In this document: piece after piece, positions 1-9,704 of the stretch
Layout of the letters: every line of letters begins with the position of its first letter
How positions within the stretch are numbered: the first letter of the stretch is position 1
Position numbers and translations under genes: made by a program
Origin: Dryas octopetala
Lineage: Eukaryota > Streptophyta > Magnoliopsida > Rosales > Rosaceae
NCBI GenBank assembly: GCA_963921425.1
Contig: OY992833.1
Location: 2,296,501 to 2,360,500, forward strand
Length of the DNA: 64,000 nt
Direction of reading: 5' to 3'
The notes under the pieces: model-generated
The model's input: only the letters and a program-made list of their open reading frames with translations
The model's database searches: none
What the model was told of the DNA's origin: nothing

Positions 1-124
1 TTCTTTAGCTAGTTTTCAATTCTAGTCATATATCAATATTCAATATGATATCGTATCCTAAATGGGCCTATTTTTCATTAAAATTGGAGAGACGCTGCAT
101 GTTGATGAGTATGTTCAGGATTAC

Positions 125-318
125 ATATGGGGTGTTGCAGATCTCTTTCTGGTTTTCACTAGGTTCTCTATAGGGTCTTGCTATGGTTTTCTTTGTGCTT
201 TTGGAGATTTATGATGTACTTGTAGTTATCAGTGATGCTATTGATTTGGATTCCTTGTCCACAATTAGATGTTTTTTATTTTATAAAATAAAATTCTGCT
301 TCTTTAAAAAATAAAAAA
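125..318 (+). mobile_element. LINE-like 3' end remnant in NOV intron
   Basis: T-rich plus-strand sequence with the motif GATTCCTTGTCC, an AATAAAAT-like signal and an A-rich tail (302-318). Its layout resembles the better supported LINE tails at 1130-1552 and 3350-3658. It ends about 8 bp from the splice donor of NOV exon 5. No target duplication was found, so the assignment rests on resemblance only. Confidence 0.4.
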
Positions 319-327
319 TTTACTCAC

Positions 328-3300
328 ACTGCGTACGCTCGACAATATATTCAGTTATGACTGGTGCATCCTTAATACTTGCCACATTTTTAATACTTGG
401 TTCAACATCTATGCTCACATATTCAGGACAGTTATCAGTAAGACTGTCCGTCAACTCATGTTGACCGATGGTTTGGAATGTATCATACATGCTATCCCAC
501 ATTCCACATTTGATAGATGAGACCTGCAACATGGAAGTAACAACTTCAGCAAAAGTGACCAGATATAGTTGCATCACAATAACAAGGGATTGCACTAGTT
601 AGTCACAATAAAATATATAACCTTTTCTATATAAAAGAAAAAAAATATATATATATATTCATAACTTTAATTACAATATTCTGTGTTGAGTAACTTTGCT
701 AAATGAAGTCAAAGAGAGAAACAAATGCACACAAGTGGTAAATCAGCAAAAGAAAATAATAATTAAACTGCAGAACATTTAATAAATTGACCATAATGAC
801 TTACAGCAACATTTAATAAATTGACCATAATGACTTACAGCAACATTTAATAATCCAATTAATGGGTATGAAGAAAACATCGACTTGATTTTCTTTCTCT
901 TCTGAGCTTTTATATTATTAAACTGCAGCATCCTATCGAGTACCTACAAGAAACAGATAATATTTTTGAGAAACCATACATGTAGAAACAAATAAACAAG
1001 AAAGAGCATAAGCAAAAACGTTAAAACAGCAAGCATTAGTCAACTTGTTGAGAACATAAAATCACAAGTCAATTAGTTTAAGCCTTGCATTTCAGTATAT
1101 AAAATCATGGATCTCTTCAAACATTTTCAATTGGTTTTGGGTGGTCAGATCCTCTTAACTTTAACATGGTATCAAACAACCACCTGCCAGGTCCAGCTTG
1201 GTTACAACTTCTCCACCTTATACAAAATAATTGATGAAGGGGCTGAGGTGGAAGAGCTGTGGGGAAAACTGAGGTTCTGAACATTCTGGTCATCACTTTG
1301 GGCATCAGTTTCATCTGTTTTTAGAGATGTAAATCTTTCTGCTATATTGTTAGGTGAGAAGGCAGCTTTTAATTAGGATTCTATTGTCCACATTATGTAC
1401 GGTAAGACGGGAAGGCTGCTATTAATTAGTAGAATATGGATGTTCTGTTGATATTGTTGTTTTGTACTTTAAGGTGGACACCTTTTGTCCACATTTTTTA
1501 TTGTTTGATGTTAATAATAAAAGTATCTTTCTTACCAAAAAAAAATTGTTACACTCATAGGATATGGGAAATATCACCAAATACCTCCAATTCTTCCCCA
1601 AAAAGATTTCCTTTATATCAATTACATTCCAGTATAAATATCAATCATAAAATATATCAGTACTTCTAGTCAGAAAATGAGGCAAACTCCCCAGCACCAT
1701 GTTTCTTCAATTCTTTGAAACTTAAGGAATTTGGTAAAATCAATAATACATTAAATCAAAAGAAATTTCATTAAAAATGTTCTGAAAAGAAAATAAAATA
1801 TGTAGAAAACTAAAATTCATACGATAAATAGATACCAAGCTATTGACAGGTGCTTGATCCAAACCGTAAATGCATCCTTAAATCAGCTGTTTCATCATAA
1901 CAAGAGCATGAACATACCTCAGCCACAGTGTGTATCCGACATGCCTCCTTCCAGGTTGTAATGAACATCCTCAAATAACTATTGGCAATTGAAAGATCAT
2001 CTTCATGCAAATCACTAACCTCAATGGTTTCCCTGCCATTCTCTGCTGGAACATCTTGTTCTACCTTGTCTCTCTTACGCAATTTGGGAGGCACAGAGAT
2101 TGCACTGTTTAGATTTTCAGATTTTCTTTTCTTTTTAATTGACCCATTAATCTCATTGTGCTTTTGGCTGCCACTAGCTGGAGAAAGCTGGTTCAACCCA
2201 AGCCGTGTCCTCTCTTCTATTGCAGATGGGTAAGGACATCTACTCACTCGGTCAGAACTGTTAACGGACTGTGAGTTAACCTGATTGTCAGTGACATTGT
2301 CATTATTTTCATCAACATCGTCATATAAGTAATCATCACTGCCTTCATCCTCTGAGCTTGAAGAATCAAACCTAATGTGCTTGCCACAAAAATCCTTTTG
2401 TATGGAGGAAAATGATTCAACACGCTGAGCTATGGTGCTGAAACGTTCATCTAGCTGCTTTTTGAGTGAGGAAAAAAGTGGGCGCTGATGCTTCTTACAT
2501 TTTTTATCCGATTTTTGCTTAACTGGCTTTTCAGATTTCTTGAGAGTGGCAATTTCTAAATTCACGGCTTCCCGAATAGCAGAAATATGCATCCTATCAT
2601 CATAAAGTTTACTTCAATCAATAGTATTCCAAATACATAATGGAAATAGGACAATAAGATGACATGAATGTACAATATCATGACATTGTCTTGACTCTTA
2701 GAAAAATAAACTTATGATTTAGAAAGTTGCCTACTCATAAACTACCAATGATAGTGTTTTAGTGCCATAAACAAACACACATACACATAGGTGAAATCAA
2801 ACCACACCATAAAGGTCTGCCTGCTAGCGATGGAACATTTAAACTACAGCCTACTTCATACAGGTCCGCAAATGTTTGAGATTGGGTTATTTAGTTGTAA
2901 ATCAATCCAGAGTTGAGCTCAAGATTAACACCAAAACCATAAAACTATTCTCTACAAAATCTCACATCTTTCTTCCCTCACTCTAACCTAGTCTTACAGT
3001 ATGCAGCTCAGTTTTTGCACTCAGAGAAATAAGGTTACATCATAATAGTGAACCTAATTGATCCTGAAAGAATAAGAAGTAGAATGATCGAATATTATAA
3101 AAGTGAAAGCAGCCAAAATGTAAGAACATATCAGGGGAGCATTCAAGAAGTATGATGTAAAATAAAGATGAATACAGGGAGAATGCAACATTAGCACTGA
3201 GAAATAATCAAAGGATCCAAAACTATGCATGTCATAGCTTCTCAATCAAGAGATAGTTTTCAAAGGAGCAAGTAACATCAGCACAAGCATGCATAAAGGA

Positions 3301-5311
3301 TCACTGTAACTCAAAATTATCACAATATGCATAGAAGATCCTTGTAACTTGGCTGGGGTTGGATGAGCTTTGAGTAGGGTCAGATTTTGGTCATCGCATT
3401 GGGCTTCGGTTTCCACAGAATTTAAATACATCACCCTTTCTGCTATTACCCTTAAATGGAACTGTTGTTTGTTCGAGTTAATTAGGCAGGAATGCTGGGT
3501 TGGGGGGTGGGGTCTCTTGGCCTCAACTCTCTTTTGTACTATGTTTGGTTTCTTCCTTTTCTTTTTCTCTGTATGTACATTGAGTGGATTCCTTGTCCCC
3601 TAATGCATATTTTTGGTTGGCTATAATAAATTGTTTGTTTCTTGTCAAAAAACAAAAAAGAAGATCCTTGTAACTCAACATCCAAAATACAGACAGAATT
3701 TTAAACGCTGCATTTATTGTGAATATATAAGAAATTTTACTGCATGAAAGATTTATAAACTAGTAAACTTGATATCAAATCAATGCATACCAAGTAAGAG
3801 AAAAAAAGGCCCCTTTGGCAATACAATTCTATGTTCAGTATTGATCTATCTACAAAATAGCTAATATTATTAGTCGACATGCCTGTTTATCAAAACGTAG
3901 AAGCAAAAAAAGTTTGACATACCCCAGGCTGTGAATTCGTATACCAAGCTCTTCCTTGCTTGCAACTGATCGCTTCTTAACAATGAAATCTAAAAATTCT
4001 TCAACCCTAATATCTTTATTTTTACAAGCATCCATGAACTCAGAAAGTAAAGATATTATCTCCTCACTAGTTATCTTAAACACTTCAGTTGTATCCGAAT
4101 TCACCGAGAAGTAATGCAAAACAAGTGGGTGTCGCAACAAAGGGCCCAATCCCAGCTCTTCAAACTGCTCAATGCCCTCATTCTTGCAGATTGCTACTTT
4201 CAAATCATACAATGAAGTAATTCTTCGAACCCCAACAAAACAATGGATAAATGCATTTATCTAAATTCCAATAGAAAATAAGTAAATATTGGTGGGATTT
4301 AATACATAAAGACACAAATTTTATAAGAAAAAATACATAAAGACAAAGACATAAAATTTTAAATTTTAAAATGTATCTTATTCTTCATTTGGCTGCTGAG
4401 AAAACAAGAGAGAAGAAATAGTTGCATATTCCTTATGCTTTCTTTTTTTTTTTTTTATCAAATGATATCGTGGGAGGAAGGGAACGCATGTTCCTTGTGC
4501 TTGCTTCTATTAATTTTTTACATGTTGAGAATCACAGGGTTCTCCCAAGGCTTTGTTCTAAATCCCATGCTTGCTTATACATTTACATCTCAAGCTAGAG
4601 TCCTTACTATCAGTAATCAAAAACCGAGTATGTTTTTATTAATAGAAATTGTTTTCTACATATTCCTAATGCGTAAACCAAGTTCTTTTAATTACAAAGA
4701 AAGGGTCTTTTATCTTCTATATCCATTACAATTCTTTTCCCACACTTTCTCAGCAACCAAACAAAGTATTTACCAAAATTGATTAAAAGAGAGTACAAAA
4801 TGGGATTTGCCATTACCTTCCCTTCATTGAGCATGAGGCGGTGCAGAGACGGCACTTGCTGCATTTGAAACCCCAGAGAGCTCCAGCAGTCAACCTGAAG
4901 CATCAAAAGCGCAGACTGCGAGACCTTCCACGCTGAGACGCTCTCCCCAGCCGTAGCAAGGTCCGAGCGAGCCTTCCCCACGGCGCGGTCGATTTTGTCG
5001 AGCAGCTCTTTCGAGCTCTGCGACAAACTCTGAGGCTGAAACCCGGAATTCGAGCACTGCTGGGGAGCAAAACTACGGTTTTGAATCGGGAAATTAGGGT
5101 TTGGGGTTGGGAAATTGTTGTTGGGAGGGAAATTTGGGTACTGGGTTTGGTGGGCGAGGTGGGGAGTGAAAGCGGGGTTTGTAGGGTAAAGGTATAAATT
5201 GGCGGGGTTTTGGAGGTTGGAGAAAATGGGGTTTAGAGGTTGTTGGGGTTGTGGCGGTGGCTGACCCCACGCGCCACCGGAGGCGCGTGGGCGAGAAGGG
5301 TGTCCGTACAT
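328..5311 (-). CDS. NOV: NO VEIN-like protein, N-terminal part (5 exons, continues beyond left edge)
   Basis: Coding exons read on the minus strand: 5311-4817, 4260-3923, 2593-1918, 943-839 and 523-328. All junctions are GT-AG and the phases join (495+338+676+105+196 nt), giving about 603 codons with no stop. Residues 1 to about 95 are rich in Pro, Asn, Phe and Gln (start MYGHPSRPRASGG). A conserved block follows (KELLDKIDRAVGKARSDL, then INAFIHCFVGVRRITSLYDL and EELGLGPLLRHPLVLHYF). Exon 3 is Lys/Ser/Asp-rich and probably nuclear-directed or disordered. Exons 4-5 read RKKIKSMFSSYPLIGLLNVA and on to PEYVSIDVEP. From memory this matches plant NO VEIN proteins (about 2,700 residues in Arabidopsis, a nuclear factor for auxin-dependent vascular patterning); the GHKL-ATPase-like and DUF3883 parts would lie outside this window. 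The ATG at 5311 opens the conserved frame. The introns hold LINE-derived tails on the opposite strand. The family call is from recall, not a search. Confidence 0.87.
774..853. repeat. 34-bp tandem duplication across NOV exon 4 splice donor
   Basis: Two identical 34-bp units (774-807 and 808-841) are followed by a 12-bp partial third copy (842-853). On the minus strand each unit contains the last codon of exon 4 (GCT) and the donor GTAAGTCATTATGG. Two identical 5' splice sites therefore lie 34 nt apart: the exon-proximal donor at 838-837, which keeps the frame, and the duplicated one at 804-803. Confidence 0.95.
1130..1552 (+). mobile_element. LINE-like 3' end fragment in NOV intron
   Basis: Plus-strand sequence collinear with the 3350-3658 element: a GTCATC..TTGGGC..CAGTTTC block, then TTTCTGCTAT, AATTAGG, CTTTTGTCCAC, an AATAATAAA signal and a terminal run of nine A (1544-1552). 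This is the layout of a 5'-truncated non-LTR retrotransposon of the same family. No flanking duplication was found by eye. It lies in the intron between NOV exons 3 and 4, antisense to the gene. Confidence 0.55.
3333..3675 (+). mobile_element. 5'-truncated LINE insertion with 17-bp target duplication
   Basis: The insert, 3350-3658, ends in AATAAATTG..TTGTC followed by an A-rich tail. It is flanked by perfect direct repeats AGAAGATCCTTGTAACT at 3333-3349 and 3659-3675. A long, variable-length target duplication with a poly-A tail is the mark of target-primed reverse transcription by LINE-type machinery. No reverse transcriptase coding remains; only about 310 bp of 3' end is present. It sits in the intron between NOV exons 2 and 3 in antisense orientation. 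Confidence 0.85.
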
Positions 5312-5591
5312 GGCGGGGAAGAAAGAGAAAAGGAGAAGATGGGAGTTGGAGTTTGCAGTTCGCAGTTTGCACAGAGCTTTGTACTCAAGAGTGAAGAGTC
5401 GTCGTCTTGTTGCTGTCGTTTGGTTTTGTTTTTGGGAAGGTGAAGGAGGTTGAGGGCTGGGGGTTTATGGCGGGCTGTTAAGGGAGGGCTGGGGGTTTAA
5501 CTTATGTTTAGGTTACTAGGTTACGTGCATCTTTGTCTGAAGCCCCGTTAAAGCCCATATCAAATTTCATACTTTGACAGTATTTAATTTT
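5312..5591 (-). promoter_or_regulatory. NOV upstream region (5' UTR and proximal promoter)
   Basis: Non-coding sequence directly 5' of the NOV start codon. It contains GA-rich stretches (about 5325-5340) and a duplicated GGGCTGGGGGTTTA motif near 5455 and 5486. It ends at the inverted-repeat element beginning at 5592, so native promoter DNA adjoining the gene may be only about 280 bp. No TATA box is clear to me. Confidence 0.4.
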
Positions 5592-6467
5592 GGGTTAAAA
5601 ATATTTTTTGTCCACAAATTTTGAACGATTTCTCAATTTGGTCCACCAATTTTAAAATATAACAAAAATAATTCTGAATTATCCAATTTGTATCAATTCA
5701 TGATTTTCCGTCCAAATATCTAACGGAAGCTGACGTGGCGCACTTTTTTATTTTATTTCCGGATTTTTTCTATTTTCCTATTTTTATAAACTTTAAAAAT
5801 AGCTCCGAACTCATAAAAATACACGAAAAATTCTTACGACCTCGTCTTGACTAGTACTAATTTATTATGGCGCCAAAATATCAATTTGCCCTCTGAGAGT
5901 TTTCAGAAAATTTGAGAAGTCTAAATTTATTTCTAAAAAATTAAAATACTCTAGACTCTTTGGAAATTCATTGAATAATCTCCCGAGCTCCAAAAAATAC
6001 AAGGTTTGCACCGTTGGTCTTCTAAAAACTAACACTACCTTTCTCGTAAACACTTGCTACCCAAAAGACCTCTCAGTCTTAGAAGAAAATAAATTTTCTT
6101 GTATAAAATAAATTTGGACTTCTCAAATTTTCTGGAAACTCTCAGAGGGAAAATTAGTAATTTGGCCCTATAATAAATTATTACTAGTTAAGACAAGGTC
6201 GTAGAAATTTTTCATGTATTTTTATAAGTCCGGAGCTATTTTTAATTAATTTTTAAGTTTATAAAAATAGGAAAATAGAAAAAATCTGAAAATAAAATAA
6301 AAGAGGTGACATTCTGTGCGCCACGTCAGCTTCTGTTAGATATTTGGACGGAAGATCCTGGATTGACACAAATTGAATAATTCGAGGTTATTTTTGTCAC
6401 GTTTTAAAATTGGTGGACCAAATTGAGAAACCGCCCAAAGTTCGTGGACCAAAAATGTATTTAACCC
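5592..6467. mobile_element. Inverted-repeat DNA element with Gypsy-LTR-like arms
   Basis: 876-bp element with termini GGGTTAAAAATA and GTATTTAACCC, flanked by TTAATTTT at 5584-5591 and 6468-6475 (8 bp). Nearly the whole element folds back. The two arms share the TTGGTCCACnAATTTT block, the ACGTGGCGCA/TGCGCCACGT block and an AT-rich inner part. The inner arm (about 5762-6058) is collinear with part of solo LTR C (about 60783-61075), sharing AACTAGTACTAATT, CAATTTGCCCT, AATAATCTCCCG and TTGCACCGTTGG. The ends match the element at 61879-62243, so both belong to one family. No transposase is present. It lies 281 bp upstream of the NOV start codon. Confidence 0.85.
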
Positions 6468-6590
6468 TTAATTTTTTTTTCAAGGGAGATTTAGAGTTCA
6501 GTTCATTTTATGAATTTTTCTTAAACTAACACCAGTAGTGATTTAAGGTTTTTAATTAAGTCCTTCTATTTTTCTTCTTTGACGACTTTA

Positions 6591-6645
6591 TGTTAGATTT
6601 TAACTCCGGAATTTTGGGCACAAAATCCCGGAGTTAAAACCTAAC
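6591..6645. repeat. Near-perfect palindrome (hairpin)
   Basis: TGTTAGATTTTAACTCCGG pairs with CCGGAGTTAAAACCTAACA around a short ATTTTGGGCACAAAAT centre, giving about 24 paired bases per arm. It could be a very small fold-back element or two abutting transposon ends. No gene is associated with it. Confidence 0.85.
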
Positions 6646-6699
6646 ATGCAGTCTCTACAAAGCCCACTCTACACCCTAGGAAGGAAAATACCCTTCAAA

Positions 6700-6835
6700 T
6701 CGGGGGTGGATTTTACTATGAATTAAATGATTTTCTTATAAATTAAAAAGACTTTATTATGAATTAAAAAAAAATTGTAAATTAAAGGACTTTATTATAA
6801 ATTAAAAAAATTTCTTATAAATTTTAAATATCTGC
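6700..6835. repeat. AT-rich short repeats
   Basis: Degenerate repeats of the form (T)ATGAATTAAA / TATAAATTAAA recur about five times over 130 bp. This is simple low-complexity DNA. I see no coding sequence between 6476 and 6900. Confidence 0.6.
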
Positions 6836-6899
6836 GGTCTTCATCTAAAAGCTATTTTTCTAAAGAACTCAAGTCTAATTATCTATTTTTTAAAAATGC

Positions 6900-7419
6900 T
6901 AAAGTAAGGTAGAAGACACAAAATTGTTCACCCAGAAAAATTACTAAAAGGTTAAAAAATTGGGGGTCTTTTTCAGCTGACCTGTCAATCCACTATCATG
7001 TGTTTCAATACAAGAAATCACACAAACAAACTCAATCACTTAAGTCCTAACTCTAAGTGGCAGCTTCTTACCCTTATGCTTCCTTGTGCAAACATCTTGA
7101 GCAAAACAATCAGTCAATCATGTCATTGGCAGCTTCTCCTTGAGTTCTTCAATGCACAGCACCGATGGCAACCAAGCACAGCGGATCCAAAGAAAATGCT
7201 ATAAAATGCAAGTTTGGATTCTATAAAAATCAGCTCCCTCAAGTTACAAAACTTGAAGAAGTCGATGGAGAATCCAAATCTAAAATTTATATGAGTGTTT
7301 GATGATGAAGAAGAACATACAAAGCACACTCAGATTTTATAAAACAAAACTCATATTTTAGAAATCAATTTTTCATAAGAAAAATAATTTTTCTCACTGG
7401 TATAACTAGCACACACACA

Positions 7420-7458
<39 letters not shown>

Positions 7459-8030
7459 GCCCAAGGCGTAAAAAATGCAAAATGAAAGTGTTGAGAGAGA
7501 AATTAAAACCGTACCCATGTTTTGATGAAATCTATTCTCACCTAATTTCGACACTTGGAAGTTTCTTACTTGGTTTTGCTAGAAGACAAAGCTAGCAAAA
7601 AGAATATTCAAGTATCATGCCATGAAAGGATTATGATGAGAATGATGATATGGCTGAAGAAAAAGATTGGACAAGAAGAATTTCAGTAAGGGAATGTTCA
7701 CAGTTGTATGCGTGAGTGTGTGTAAGTGATGATGAATAGTACACATGAGAATATATTAAAACATATGACTGAAAGCATGTGCACTGCACATGACTATTAA
7801 ATCAAGAATGAGCTTACAAAAATAATACTATGTGACTAGTCCAATACTAGCACCATTTAACATACGTAATGGGCTGAGATTATTAACCATATGATAGGCC
7901 CAAATTCCAACACACACAACCTTATGGGCTCAGCACATGCCATTTTAAGTGATGAAAACAAGACTTGAAGGCATTTTAAAGACTCATCAAACATGCAAAA
8001 ATATTATGCATGAAATGCATTTTACCTTGG
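6900..8030 (-). mobile_element. Dispersed repeat, probably a retrotransposon LTR (copy 1)
   Basis: This 1.1-kb stretch matches, in inverted orientation, the split sequence at about 21545-21255 plus 17645-16880. Shared blocks include GTGGCAGCTTCTTACC, CATGTCATTGGCAGCT, GGATTCT..AAATCAG and ATGGAGAATCC, then GATGAATAGT and ATGTGC..GCACATG. On the minus strand TGTTGGAATTTGGGCC near 7911 looks like an LTR start. No coding sequence is present. A (AC)n(TC)n microsatellite at about 7411-7454 lies inside. Confidence 0.55.
7411..7454. repeat. (AC)n(TC)n microsatellite
   Basis: A short AC tract runs directly into about 16 TC dinucleotides. Confidence 0.97.
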
Positions 8031-8226
8031 TCCACATGCTATGAGACTTTCAACTTGATTTCTGTATCCCATAAATAACCCTATGAAACTATAATCTTAA
8101 TTCTATTTTAGAGCTTGTTGAATGTGGAAAATGTACAATTATTACAATGATTTTGGCAATGAAGAGCCAATATACAAAATCCTAGAACTAACATCTTCTT
8201 GTTCTTCCCCACATATGGCAAGTTCC

Positions 8227-8234
<8 letters not shown>

Positions 8235-8296
<62 letters not shown>
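8235..8296. repeat. (TC)n microsatellite
   Basis: About 31 uninterrupted TC units. They create long Ser-Leu and Arg-Glu open frames in several registers, which are artefacts. The surrounding 8030-9600 stretch is gene-free. It contains scattered TTCGGC/GCCGAA words (8360-8490) of the kind also seen in the inverted-repeat element at 14012-15024. Confidence 0.98.
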
Positions 8297-8299
<3 letters not shown>

Positions 8300-9704
8300 C
8301 CTCCCTCCCTTTCTCTCTGGCTTATCAACCCAGCCACCCCGCACCACCGTGCACAGCACCTATTCGGCACTAGTTTGCAGAAAATGTCACACTAGTTCGG
8401 TAGTCATCCGCCGAAAATGTGAGTGTTGTTCGGCATTTACCCACGGAACATCCAGACCCGTTCGACAAGTACTGCCGAACCAGTTGCTCAAAGAAGATGG
8501 GTGAGGCTCGGCCTGTTGTGCTCGACGATGTCGTAGAATAGGAAGAGATAGAGGGGGAGAGACCAGGAAGACTCGAACCCTTATAGTATATAAAACACCA
8601 AGCTTCTTTGATTTTTGGTTTTGTGGGTCTCTATTGTTAGTTGATTGCCAGCTTTTCCATGCACATTTGAAGGAATTCTGGGTTTTTCTTCTGGTTCTGT
8701 TTCAGCCATTGTGGTGAGCTTCATGGAGGTCTCAAATGCTTATCTGGGTCTGAAAATGTCTATGAGTGTTTCGTCCACCAGTTTGATGATGTATATTTCT
8801 ACACTTCCTATCATTTTGTTGCTAGCTCCATTGTGAACAAAGGTCACAGCTTTTTCCAATGAGCTTTCTTTACAAATTTTGGAATCCGATGAACTTGTTC
8901 TTGTAGGTATTTATATACATATTCTTTGATTAATCTCCAAAATTCTTTCATTCTTTTTTTTTTGGGGTTGGGTTGTTTTTGCATACTTTGTCTCTCTGTT
9001 CTTTCTTTCATAAAAACACACACATAGAAACTCTCAAACTTATACACACAGCCTTTTGATTTATTTAATCACTCATCGATCGGATTTAGGATTCCTATTG
9101 TTTTTGTCGATTTCTTCACACACTCACTCACATAGTCTATCTCTCTAGGTGGTGTGGCTGGGTTGAGGGAGGGCTTTAGGGTCTTTTCACTAATTAAGTG
9201 ATGATGGTGTGCAAAAAGAAAAAAAAAGTGTGCAAATAGCAGCCCTCTTTCTAATACTCAAGTGACCCATGTCTAGGAGACTAGAATAGTAAATCAATTG
9301 GATTTGATTCGAGTTCAGTTCAATTTAGAAATGGATTACGACTTGCGAGTGAAGTATTTTAAATACTTGTATTTTAAGTGAAAATACTGATGGAATTGGA
9401 TATAGATATCCCTTTAAAACAAATTTAAAATTCAGATGAAAGTGTAGTTCAATTTTTTTCTGGCTGAGTGGCAATTTGAGTTGAGTGGCATTTGTTGTAA
9501 AATATGTTTTTTTTTTGTCAGAAATTATTGAGGACAAAAATAGAAATATTGGTGAAAAAATTAAAATTTCGGGTAACAAAAAAAGATAAAAGATAATGGG
9601 TGTCTTCAGAAGCCCACAAGGCCACAACTCAAATCTCGAACTCAAACCCAACTCAAAAGCCTTCCTCTTAAACCATCTCCAGACAAGTGACAAAACACCC
9701 AACA

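Noticed and set aside
8108..8504. Overlapping open frames of about 60-100 codons on both strands across the (TC)n tract
   Set aside because: They are Ser-Leu or Arg-Glu dipeptide runs made by a dinucleotide repeat, with no conserved flanks or splice signals.
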